Source: Gammaproteobacteria bacterium (GTDB lineage Bacteria > Pseudomonadota > Gammaproteobacteria > Steroidobacterales > GCA-2729495). Taken from it: DNA of 13,414 nt. Within the stretch, counting starts at the first letter, position 1. Each line of letters starts with the position of its first letter. Position numbers and translations under genes: made by a program. The stretch spans positions 1 through 13,414 of the forward strand of contig JAHDYN010000004.1 in assembly GCA_023383735.1 (NCBI GenBank). Reading direction: 5' to 3'. Positions 5,160-12,500 of this stretch are shown here, one piece after another. The notes under the pieces were generated by a model. It saw only the letters and a program-made list of their open reading frames with translations, was not told the origin of the DNA and did no database searches.

Positions 5160-8100
5160 ATGCGCAGCTCTCTCCGGACCGGAGTGTCCACGTTTCTCGT
5201 CGGCTTTCTGCTGACCATGAGCCAGGCCGGCAATGCGGTGACGGTTGCCCAGATGCCGCTGTTCATCGCCGCCGGCGTCACGCCGAACGTGATGCTGGTG
5301 GTCGACAACTCGGGCAGCATGAACAGCATCATCTGGGCTGCCGGTTTCGACTCCACGCAGACGTATCCGGACTGGAGTCCGATGATCGACCATGACTGCA
5401 ATCCGGGCACAGCCCTGCGCGAGGCCTGGTCGGCGACGGACGGCAATATCAACCGCTCGACCCTGGTATCGAGCAACTATCGCGGTACCTGCGGCGGCAG
5501 CACGAATACCGCACCGACCTGTGCTGCAGGCAGCACGCGTGGACGAAATGCGGCTGGCACGGTAACCAAGTGCCTGATCCTGCCGGATCCGGTCGGCGGC
5601 GGCGCCACCCGCTACCAGGGCAACTATCTCAACTACCTGTTCGAGACCTATGCCGGCGGCACCAACCTCACGGGTGGACAGATTCCCAATACCTATCGCA
5701 TGGCAGTGGCCCGCGATGTGGCCACCAATGTCGTCAATGACAATTCGAACCTGCGCCTGGGTCTGACCCGCTTCAATACCGATGCCGGCGGTCAGGTCAT
5801 ACAGAACTGCGGTGCCACTACGGCCGCCTTGAACACATCCATTGCCGGTCTGGCCGCAACAACATGGACGCCGCTCGCCGAAACGCTGTACGAGGTGACG
5901 CGCTATTTTCGCGGCATGAGCAGCCAGTACAACGCGGGGGTGAACTACACCAGCCCGATCCGCTATCGCTGCCAGAAGAGCTTCGTGATCGTCATCACCG
6001 ACGGTTATCCGACCCAGGACGAGACCTTCCCGAACGACGATCCCGCCGACGATGCCGACACCAGTCGTGCGCTGCCGAACTGGGACAACCTGGCGCCGGC
6101 CACGCTGGCCTCGGACTATCCGAACTTTCCGCAGTACTCGGATGGCTTCGTCACGGGCGCGTCGACCGACGAAGGTGATTCGCTGTACCTCGATGACATG
6201 GCCAAGTTCGCCTACGACATCGACATGCGCACCGGCAACGATGACACCGGCAAGAGCTTTGATGATCCTGACGATCCCCGCCAGAACCTCGTGACCTATA
6301 CGGTCGGTTTCACGGCCGCCAACCAGATGCTGGCCGATGCCGCGGAGTACGGCACCGGCCGCTACTACCAGGCCAACGACCAGGATTCGCTGACCATCGC
6401 CCTGCAGGCAGCGCTCGCCGACATCGCCCGGCGCACCGGCTCGGCTGCTTCCGTGGCCACCAACTCGACACGACTCGCCTCCGATACCTTCATCTACCAG
6501 GCGCGTTTCTCCAGCAAGGACTGGGGCGGCCAGTTGCTGGCCTATCCGATCGGCTACAACGGCAGCATCGCCAACCTGGAAGACGACGAAGAAGTGCCCT
6601 CGCTGGATCTCGGTGATGGCACCACGCGCACCGGCTGGAATGCAGCCAACGAGATGCCGGCTGCCGCGGACCGCAACATATATACCTACAATCCGGCGGC
6701 GGCTGCCGGTTCGCGCGGCCGTGAGTTCGAATGGGCCAGTCTGACCGCCGGCCAGCAGGCCGCACTGAATACAGACGTATTCGGCACTGTCGACAACGAA
6801 GGCGCCAACCGCCTGCTGTACCTGCGTGGCGATCGGTCGAACGAAGCGCCCAATGGCGTCGCTTTCCGGCCGCGCAGCTCGGTGCTGGGCGATATCGTGA
6901 ACTCGGATCCGACCTATGCGGGTCAGCAGAATTACGGCTACGACGTGCTGCCGGGTGGCGAAGGCAGTTCGTACCTGACGTACCGCGAGAGCACGGCCTT
7001 CACCGGTCGCACGCCCGTGGTCTATGTGGCGGCCAACGACGGCATGCTGCATGGCTTCAATGCCGAGACTGGCGTGGAGATGATGGCCTACATGCCGAAC
7101 GCGGTGTATCCGAAGCTCAGCGCGCTCACGCACCTTTCCTTCAACACCAATCACCAGCTGATCAACGATGGCGCACCACGTGCCATGGACGCCTACATAG
7201 GCGGCAGCTGGCGCACGATCCTGGTCGGCAGTCTCGGTGGCGGTGGCAGGGGCGTCTATGCGCTCGATGTCTCGGATCCGGACAACTTCTCTGCCAGCGA
7301 TGTGATGTGGGAGTTCAGCTCGGCGGATGACTCGAACATGGGCGTGGCGATTCCAAGCCCGACCATCGCCCGGCTTGCCAATGGCAAGTGGGCGGCGATC
7401 GTGGCCAATGGCTACAACAGTGGCGGCAATGCCAAGCTCTTCTTGCTCGACCTGGCGAACGGTTCCATCATCCGCGAGATCGATACCGGCGTAGGCGGTG
7501 ACAATGGCCTGTCCAACCCGACACCCGTGGACGTCGATGGCGACCGGATCACCGATTACGTCTATGCCGGCGACCTCAAGGGCAACATGTGGAAGTTCGA
7601 CCTGACGAGCAGCAATGCGGCCAGCTGGGACGTGGCATTCAGCAGTGGCGGCGTGCCGGCACCGCTGTATACGGCCTGCAGCAGTGACCCGTGCACGGCC
7701 GGCAATCGCCAGCCCATCACCGCGCGTCCCGAGGTGGGCATCAGTCCGCCGGCCGGCTACTTCGTGTACTTCGGCACCGGACGCTATTTCGCCGATGGCG
7801 ACAACGGCGTGGGTACCGGTGCGAACACCTTCTACGCGATCCGCGACACCAATGAAAAGGGTGCAACTTCGCTGGTCCTGCCGGCCGCGGGGCGGTCCGG
7901 GCTCGTGCAGCAAGAGGTAATCTACGAAGCGGTGAAGAACTTCGATGGCAACATCGAAGGCGTCCGCGTCACCACCAACAACACGATCGACGATGATGAC
8001 GATGGCTGGTATCTGGATCTGCCGACCTCGGGCGAACGCCAGGTCAGTACGCCGATCCTGCGTGCCGGAAAGATCATCTTCACGACGGTCATTCCTTCGG

Positions 8101-8438
8101 GCGACGAGTGCTCGGCGGGTGGTGACAGCTGGCTGATGGAGCTCGACGCCCTGTCCGGGTCACGGCTGGCTGCGTCGCCCTTCGACCTGAATCGCGACCA
8201 TGCCTTCGATATCGAGGACTTCGTCAACCTCGATCCGAATGATCCGGACAGTCCGATGGTCGCGGTCAGCGGGCGCAAGTCGAAGGAAGGCATCATCAAG
8301 ACCCCGGGCATCATCGGCGGCTGCGCGGCAGGCAACATCGAATGCAAGTACGCCAGCGGCAGCAAGGGCAGGATCGATACCACCATCGAGAATGCCGGCA
8401 ACCAGAAGGGCCGCCAGTCCTGGCGTGAAATCCAGTGA
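5160..8438 (+). CDS. pilY1: PilY1, secreted pilus-tip adhesin/regulator
   Basis: 1092 residues from ATG 5160, in the size range of PilY1. A signal peptide (1-26, MRSSLRTGV...SQAGNA) is followed by a von Willebrand A-like region. It carries MIDAS motif DNSGS at 49-53, a Thr in WTPLAETLYE (Thr237) and Asp281 in VIVITDGYPT. The C-terminal half is the PilY1 beta-propeller (YVAANDGMLHGFNAETG, then VGSLGGGGRGVYALDVSDPD). It contains the calcium loop DVDGDRITD at 791-799, equivalent to the loop that lets calcium control pilus retraction in P. aeruginosa. A second DxNxDxxxDxxD loop is at 1009-1020 (DLNRDHAFDIED). PilY1 sits on the PilW/PilX/PilV/FimU complex at the pilus tip, in adhesion and surface sensing. 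Cysteines are frequent in residues 70-140. The gene starts 32 bp after pilX. Confidence 0.94.
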   Translation: MRSSLRTGVSTFLVGFLLTMSQAGNAVTVAQMPLFIAAGVTPNVMLVVDNSGSMNSIIWAAGFDSTQTYPDWSPMIDHDCNPGTALREAWSATDGNINRSTLVSSNYRGTCGGSTNTAPTCAAGSTRGRNAAGTVTKCLILPDPVGGGATRYQGNYLNYLFETYAGGTNLTGGQIPNTYRMAVARDVATNVVNDNSNLRLGLTRFNTDAGGQVIQNCGATTAALNTSIAGLAATTWTPLAETLYEVTRYFRGMSSQYNAGVNYTSPIRYRCQKSFVIVITDGYPTQDETFPNDDPADDADTSRALPNWDNLAPATLASDYPNFPQYSDGFVTGASTDEGDSLYLDDMAKFAYDIDMRTGNDDTGKSFDDPDDPRQNLVTYTVGFTAANQMLADAAEYGTGRYYQANDQDSLTIALQAALADIARRTGSAASVATNSTRLASDTFIYQARFSSKDWGGQLLAYPIGYNGSIANLEDDEEVPSLDLGDGTTRTGWNAANEMPAAADRNIYTYNPAAAAGSRGREFEWASLTAGQQAALNTDVFGTVDNEGANRLLYLRGDRSNEAPNGVAFRPRSSVLGDIVNSDPTYAGQQNYGYDVLPGGEGSSYLTYRESTAFTGRTPVVYVAANDGMLHGFNAETGVEMMAYMPNAVYPKLSALTHLSFNTNHQLINDGAPRAMDAYIGGSWRTILVGSLGGGGRGVYALDVSDPDNFSASDVMWEFSSADDSNMGVAIPSPTIARLANGKWAAIVANGYNSGGNAKLFLLDLANGSIIREIDTGVGGDNGLSNPTPVDVDGDRITDYVYAGDLKGNMWKFDLTSSNAASWDVAFSSGGVPAPLYTACSSDPCTAGNRQPITARPEVGISPPAGYFVYFGTGRYFADGDNGVGTGANTFYAIRDTNEKGATSLVLPAAGRSGLVQQEVIYEAVKNFDGNIEGVRVTTNNTIDDDDDGWYLDLPTSGERQVSTPILRAGKIIFTTVIPSGDECSAGGDSWLMELDALSGSRLAASPFDLNRDHAFDIEDFVNLDPNDPDSPMVAVSGRKSKEGIIKTPGIIGGCAAGNIECKYASGSKGRIDTTIENAGNQKGRQSWREIQ

Positions 8439-8449
8439 GGAACCGAACC

Positions 8450-8764
8450 ATGCAAGATGACAAGCGCAGGCGAGTGGCTGTACTTCCGATGTGGCTGATG
8501 CTGATGCCGCTGACCGTCTCGACGGCCTTGTTTGCCGCCGAACCGGTGGAACCGCTCGTTGTCCGGATCGAGGCAATCGATGTGCCGGCACAGGAGATCC
8601 GCGCCGACGGCGTCGACTACAGCCTGTCGGGCCGGGCAACCGTGACGGTGGCGCCGGACACACGTCTGAGCCTGCGTGACCTGAAGCCCGGCATGCGCGT
8701 GGCGCTCGGTCTTGCGGTGCCTGGCGGCAGCGCGGTGAACAGTGTCGTGCTGCTGCCCGACTGA
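8450..8764 (+). CDS. pilY2: PilY2-like small secreted pilus biogenesis protein
   Basis: 104 residues from ATG 8450, chosen because GAGGAA (8437-8442) lies 7 bases upstream; a GTG at 8435 would also overlap the pilY1 stop. A basic N-terminus (DDKRRR) and hydrophobic stretch form a signal peptide ending LFAA near residue 30. The mature part is a small beta-rich domain (VRIEAIDVPAQEIRADGVDY, then LSLRDLKPGMRVAL). Its size, export signal, RDLKPGMRV motif and place between pilY1 and pilE match Pseudomonas PilY2, a poorly understood protein needed for pilus biogenesis. Sequence similarity to PilY2 is judged from memory and partly from position, so the symbol is less certain than those of its neighbours. 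Confidence 0.72.
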   Translation: MQDDKRRRVAVLPMWLMLMPLTVSTALFAAEPVEPLVVRIEAIDVPAQEIRADGVDYSLSGRATVTVAPDTRLSLRDLKPGMRVALGLAVPGGSAVNSVVLLPD

Positions 8765-8778
8765 GCTGATCCCCGAAC

Positions 8779-8783
8779 AAGGA
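8779..8783 (+). promoter_or_regulatory. Ribosome binding site that sets the pilE start
   Basis: AAGGA at 8779-8783 is 8 bases before ATG 8792 but only 2 bases before ATG 8786. The downstream ATG is therefore the better start and gives the leader MKSRTRG. Confidence 0.65.
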
Positions 8784-8791
8784 ACATGGCG

Positions 8792-9205
8792 ATGAAATCC
8801 AGAACACGCGGCTTCACCCTCGTCGAGCTGCTGATCGTGATGGTGGTGGCCAGCATCCTGATGATGGTTGCCATACCGAGTTATCGGCAGAGCGTCATCA
8901 AGAGCCGTCGGGCCGATGCGCGGATCGCGCTCAACGATGTCGCGCAGCGTCTCGAGCGCTGCTACACGCAGTTCGGCGCCTACGATGCGGCGGGCTGCGG
9001 CATCAGCGACGGTGACGAGATCGCGTCAAGAGAGGGTTTCTATCTGGTCACCGTCACCGTCGAGGAGGTCGATGACCTGATGACCTACAGTCTCAGCGCG
9101 GCGCCACAGGACGCACAGGCCGAGGACACGGATTGCGGTGACCTCGAAATGAATGCCGTCGGTGTCCGCTCCGCAACAGGCGAGAACACCGCGCACTGCT
9201 GGTAG
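8792..9205 (+). CDS. pilE: PilE, type IV pilin-like minor pilin
   Basis: 137 residues from ATG 8792. The short leader MKSRTRG is cleaved before FTLVELLIVMVVASILMMVA, a textbook type IV pilin N-terminus with Phe1 and Glu5. IPSYRQSVIKSRRADARIAL then NDVAQRLERCYTQFGAY is the PilE-type continuation. The C-terminus has the DCGDLEMNAVG block and ends HCW, giving the disulfide-bounded loop of the family. It is the last gene of the minor-pilin operon, 27 bp after the pilY2-like gene, as in Pseudomonas. In that setting PilE is a minor pilin linking the priming complex to the major pilin, not the bulk pilus subunit. The family could also serve as a major pilin elsewhere. Confidence 0.93.
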   Translation: MKSRTRGFTLVELLIVMVVASILMMVAIPSYRQSVIKSRRADARIALNDVAQRLERCYTQFGAYDAAGCGISDGDEIASREGFYLVTVTVEEVDDLMTYSLSAAPQDAQAEDTDCGDLEMNAVGVRSATGENTAHCW

Positions 9206-9211
9206 TCGCGC

Positions 9212-9331
9212 TTCCAGGCGGCCCGGCGCCCGTTCGGGGATCATGGCATCCGCCTCGATTTCAACCAGGATGTCCGGGCTGATATCGATCAGGTCGATGC
9301 CGGTCGAGTGATCGACGCAAATGATCACCAC
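9212..9331 (-). pseudogene. Possible remnant of a RidA-family gene (C-terminal end only)
   Basis: Read on the minus strand just after uppP, this stretch encodes TGIDLIDISPDILVEIEADA followed by MIPE. The LVEIEA block resembles the last strand of RidA/YjgF-family enamine/imine deaminases. There is no room for the rest of a RidA gene (the uppP stop is at 9345), and the frame has no stop of its own until far inside antisense pilE. It therefore looks like a decayed fragment left when this junction formed. The similarity is short and judged by eye; chance coding in a GC-rich spacer is possible. Confidence 0.3.
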
Positions 9332-9341
9332 CCCTGTGGTG
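9326..9341 (-). terminator. Hairpin downstream of uppP
   Basis: CACCAC (9326-9331) pairs with GTGGTG (9336-9341) around a 4-base loop, 3 bases past the uppP stop codon. The stem is short and no U run follows on the minus strand, so it may be a weak terminator or an mRNA 3' end structure. Confidence 0.35.
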
Positions 9342-9344
9342 TGT

Positions 9345-10166
9345 TCATGCCGACCAGTTGACGAGTCCGCTGTACGCCGTACCGAGCACGATCAGGCCAA
9401 ATGCGATCCGGTACCAGGCGAAGATCGTGAAATCGTGTGAAACGATGTAGCGCAGCAGCCAGCGCACGCACAGAAACGCCGAGATGAAGGCGGCAACCAG
9501 GCCGACACCGAACAGGCCGATGTCATGCACATCCAGCAGGGCGCGGTTCTTCCATGCGTCCCATGCGCCCGCCGCGACCAGCGTGGGTACGGCCAGGAAG
9601 AACGAAAACTCGGTCGCTGCACGCCGCGACAGGCCGAACAGCATCCCGCCGATGATCGTCGCGCCGGAGCGCGAGGTGCCCGGTATCAAGGCAAAGCACT
9701 GGGCGCAGCCGACCAGCAGGGCGTCCCGCCAGCTCATGTCATCGACTTCGACCACCCTGATCCGGTGCTGGCGCTTCTCGGCCCAGAGAATCACGAAGGC
9801 ACCGAGGATGAACGCGATGGCGACGGGTATGGGCTTGAAAAGTACCGCCTTGATCGTGCTGCCGAAGAGGAGGCCCATGATTGCGGCCGGCATGAAGGCC
9901 ACCAGCAGCCTCGCGATGAAGCGCTGGGCAGCGGCGTCACTGAACATCCCGGCCAGCACGCGACCAAAGCGCAGCCGGTACTCCCAGATGATGGCGAGCA
10001 TGGCGCCGGTCTGGATCACGATCTCGAAGATCTTGCCCTTGTTGTCGTTGAAGCCGAGCAGGTCGGCCGCGAGGATCAGGTGGCCGGTGGAGGAGATCGG
10101 CAGGAACTCGGTCAGCCCCTCGACGATGCCGAGTATGAGGGCCTTGAGGAGCAGGGTGGAGTCCAT
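9345..10166 (-). CDS. uppP: UppP, undecaprenyl-diphosphate phosphatase (BacA)
   Basis: 273 residues, the normal length for UppP/BacA. It is an inner-membrane enzyme that turns undecaprenyl diphosphate into the monophosphate carrier used for peptidoglycan and other surface polymers; extra copies give bacitracin resistance. The first signature, GIVEGLTEFLPISSTGHL, contains Glu16, Glu20, Ser26 and His29. The second, IPGTSRSGATIIGG, contains Arg166 of the phosphate-binding loop. About seven or eight hydrophobic segments can be seen. It follows nirS on the same strand with an 84-bp gap that holds a strong hairpin, so it may have its own promoter. No clear ribosome site precedes the ATG. Its relation to nirS seems positional only. 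Confidence 0.96.
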   Translation of the reverse strand: MDSTLLLKALILGIVEGLTEFLPISSTGHLILAADLLGFNDNKGKIFEIVIQTGAMLAIIWEYRLRFGRVLAGMFSDAAAQRFIARLLVAFMPAAIMGLLFGSTIKAVLFKPIPVAIAFILGAFVILWAEKRQHRIRVVEVDDMSWRDALLVGCAQCFALIPGTSRSGATIIGGMLFGLSRRAATEFSFFLAVPTLVAAGAWDAWKNRALLDVHDIGLFGVGLVAAFISAFLCVRWLLRYIVSHDFTIFAWYRIAFGLIVLGTAYSGLVNWSA

Positions 10167-10206
10167 CCGCGCATGGTACTAGATCGTACCCGGCGGGTTG
10201 GGGAGA

Positions 10207-10232
10207 CGGGCCACATTTTCAGGTGTGGCCCG
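10207..10232 (-). terminator. Hairpin after nirS
   Basis: CGGGCCACA (10207-10215) is the perfect complement of TGTGGCCCG (10224-10232), a 9-bp GC-rich stem with an 8-base loop. It lies 18 bases past the nirS stop on the minus strand. No clear U tract follows. It likely ends or trims the nirS message before uppP. Confidence 0.5.
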
Positions 10233-10250
10233 CCCCCCGGGTGCCGTATG

Positions 10251-12344
10251 TCAGTAGACGTCGTGTACGGTGTTGTAGACGTTGAACTTGCCCGTCGGCG
10301 TGATCATCTTCGGTCCCTTGATGACCTTCTTCAGCTTGCGGGTCTTGTCATCCACGATGACGATGGCGGACTGTTCCGTCTGGCCGCTCCAGACCGAGAA
10401 CCAGACCTCATCGCCAGCCTTGTTGTACTCGGGCTGCACGATGCGCTTCGGCCCCGGGCCGAGCTTCGCCCACTCGCCGATCGGCAGCACCTTGTAGCCG
10501 GCATCGAGATTCCTGATGTCGAATACCGCGATGCTCTGCGAGATCTTCTCGTCCGGGTTGAGCGGCGTGTCGACCCAGAGGTTCTTCGAGCGGGGGTGCG
10601 TCTTGACGAACAGTGAACCGCCACCCTGGCCCTTCAGGACCTTGACCACCTTCCAGGCATGCTGCTGGTGCTTGGCAGGGTCGGTGCCGATGAGCGTGAT
10701 CTTGTCGTTGCCCAGTGCGCTGGTCACCCATACCGGACCGAATTCCGGATGAATGAAGTTTGCACCGCGGCCCGGATGCGGAATCTCGTCCACTGGTACC
10801 TTGGCGACCAGCTTGCGTTCCTTCGAGTCGATCACTGCCACGATATTGGAGGCATTGGCAGCGGTCAGGAAGTAGCGCAGGCTGGAGTCCCAGCCACCGT
10901 CATGCAGGAAGCGTGCGGCATTGATGGTGGTGACGCCGAGGTTCTCGATGTCGCTGTAGTTGACCAGCAGGATGCGGCCGGTCTCCTTCACGTTGATGAT
11001 GAATTCCGGGTGCTGGTGCGAGGCAACGATCGCGGCCACGCGCGGCTCCGGGTGATACTCCTGGGTATCGACCGTCATGCCGCGGGTGGAGACGATCTTG
11101 AGCGGTTCCAGCGTGGCACCGTCCATGATCACGTACTGCGGTGGCCAGTAGGCACCGGCGATCGCGTACTTGTCCTCGTAACCCTTGTACTTGGAGGTCT
11201 CGACCGAACGCGCTTCCAGGCCGATCTTGATCTCGGCAACCGCCTGCGGCGGATTCATCCACAGGTCGATCAGGTCGGTCTTGCCATCGCGGCCGATGGT
11301 GTAGACATAGCGGCCGGAGTGGGACATGCGGGAGATGTGCACCGCATAGCCGGTCTTGATGATGGCGATGATCTGCTTGGTATCGCCATCGATCAGGGCC
11401 ACTTCACCCGCATCGCGCAGCGTTACCGCAAAGACATTCTCGAGGTTCAGCTTGTTCTGCTGGCTGGTGGGGCGCTGCTCGGGTGGCACCATGACCTTCC
11501 AGCTGTTCTTCATTTCCGGCAGGCCCCATTCGGGCGGCTGCGGTGGCTCGTTCTGGAGGAAACGGGCCATCATGTCGATCTGCGCGTCGGTCAGTTCGCC
11601 GGAGGTGCCCCAGTTGGGCATGCCGCCCGGTGAGCCGAACTTGATCAGCGCCTTGAGGTACTCGGTGCCCTTGGCCTGCGTGATGTCGGTGGTCAGCGGC
11701 TTGCCGGTGGCACCCTTGCGCAGCACGCCATGGCAGCCGGCGCAGCGCTCGAAATAGATCTTGGTCGCATCCTTGAGCTCTTCGGGCGTCATCGCCGGGG
11801 CCGAAACCCTGGTGGCCAGTTCCGGTGGTTCGATTTCCGAGGGTGCGCCCTGGTAGCGCTCCTGGGCCTGGCCCGCGCCCGGGTGTGCGCCGCCGGCCGC
11901 CTGTTTGAGCTCCAGGCCGTTGTCCACGCGGTACTGATGGACTTCCTTGGCGGTGATCTTGCCGCCGGAATTGCCCCAGCTGTTCAACACGTAGGTCAGG
12001 ATCGCCGAGAGATCGCCATCGCTGATGTGGCTCATGGCCGGCATGGTGTTGTTGTATTCCACGCCGTTGACGACCAGCTTGCCGGACAGGCCCTTCAGGG
12101 TGACATCCAGCACACCCTTGGGGTTTTTGGCGATGTAGTCAGAGGCGGCGAGCGGCGGAAAAGCGCCGGCAAGGCCCTGGCCATTGGCCTGGTGGCAACC
12201 GCCACAATTGGCCTGGTACAGCGTCTCGCCCTTGTCGGCGGCAATACCTGGCGTGGCAAAGAGCGGCAACAGGATGGCCACGCCACCTGCCAGCAAAGCC
12301 CTGCTGCTCTTCTGAAGGCGGGTTACCGCCGACCGATTTTTCAT
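10251..12344 (-). CDS. nirS: NirS, cytochrome cd1 nitrite reductase with an extra N-terminal cytochrome c domain
   Basis: 697 residues from ATG 12342-12344 (GGGGA 7 bases upstream), about 100-150 longer than usual NirS. It reduces nitrite to nitric oxide in the periplasm. Signal peptide 1-36 ends TPGIAA. An extra class I cytochrome c domain follows (about 37-140), with CGGCH at 47-51 and probable ligand Met101 in NTMPAM. From about residue 155 it aligns without gaps to my recollection of mature P. aeruginosa NirS at a constant offset of 154: Tyr164 (Tyr10), CAGCH 201-205 (His51), Met242 (Met88), d1 ligand His336 (His182), and active-site His481 in FLHDGG and His523 in PHPGRG (His327, His369). 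The C-terminus TGKFNVYNTVHDVY is intact. One difference is Leu489 where I recall His335. The enzyme should carry two c hemes and one d1. No nirC, nirM, nirF or other d1 genes adjoin it. Confidence 0.95.
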   Translation of the reverse strand: MKNRSAVTRLQKSSRALLAGGVAILLPLFATPGIAADKGETLYQANCGGCHQANGQGLAGAFPPLAASDYIAKNPKGVLDVTLKGLSGKLVVNGVEYNNTMPAMSHISDGDLSAILTYVLNSWGNSGGKITAKEVHQYRVDNGLELKQAAGGAHPGAGQAQERYQGAPSEIEPPELATRVSAPAMTPEELKDATKIYFERCAGCHGVLRKGATGKPLTTDITQAKGTEYLKALIKFGSPGGMPNWGTSGELTDAQIDMMARFLQNEPPQPPEWGLPEMKNSWKVMVPPEQRPTSQQNKLNLENVFAVTLRDAGEVALIDGDTKQIIAIIKTGYAVHISRMSHSGRYVYTIGRDGKTDLIDLWMNPPQAVAEIKIGLEARSVETSKYKGYEDKYAIAGAYWPPQYVIMDGATLEPLKIVSTRGMTVDTQEYHPEPRVAAIVASHQHPEFIINVKETGRILLVNYSDIENLGVTTINAARFLHDGGWDSSLRYFLTAANASNIVAVIDSKERKLVAKVPVDEIPHPGRGANFIHPEFGPVWVTSALGNDKITLIGTDPAKHQQHAWKVVKVLKGQGGGSLFVKTHPRSKNLWVDTPLNPDEKISQSIAVFDIRNLDAGYKVLPIGEWAKLGPGPKRIVQPEYNKAGDEVWFSVWSGQTEQSAIVIVDDKTRKLKKVIKGPKMITPTGKFNVYNTVHDVY

Positions 12345-12500
12345 ATGGAAATCCCCAAAAATAAGACATGCGCCGCCCGGACCGCATGGCAGCTTGCGCG
12401 GGACGTTATCCCGCAGCCGGGGCAGCAACAATAGTGGTATGTACCTAAGAAAAGCCGGCGAGGCGCAATCCGCGAACAGGACCGCTCCGGTCCCCATTGC
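12345..12500 (-). promoter_or_regulatory. nirS upstream region; no canonical FNR/DNR box seen
   Basis: This 156-bp gap lies between the TonB receptor stop and the nirS ATG. I looked for TTGAT-N4-ATCAA (the FNR/ANR/DNR site usual before nirS) and found not even a TTGA or TCAA half-site. A hairpin, GCGGGA (12398-12403) with TCCCGC (12409-12414) and a 5-base loop, would lie in the nirS leader. An AT-rich patch at 12428-12453 could hold a promoter, but I cannot name convincing -35 and -10 boxes. Read-through from the receptor gene is possible. Confidence 0.3.
12479..12493 (-). terminator. Hairpin after the TonB-dependent receptor
   Basis: GGACCG (12479-12484) pairs perfectly with CGGTCC (12488-12493) around CTC, 7 bases past the receptor stop codon on the minus strand. 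There is no U run. A weak terminator is likely, not certain. Confidence 0.4.

Noticed and set aside
5052..7913. A 953-codon open frame on the minus strand, antisense to pilX/pilY1
   Set aside because: Its translation is low-complexity in the way of GC-rich shadow frames (many Val, Ala, Arg, Gly, His, Ile), shows no known domain, and lies entirely opposite strongly supported pilX and pilY1. The length follows from codon bias in pilY1.
10659..11633. A 324-codon plus-strand open frame opposite nirS
   Set aside because: nirS aligns over its full length on the other strand; this frame is its complement and matches nothing I recognise.
12345..12497. N-terminal extension of NirS from the minus-strand start at 12497
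   Set aside because: The 51 added residues precede a normal signal peptide start (MKNRS) that has its own ribosome site, and they show no domain.
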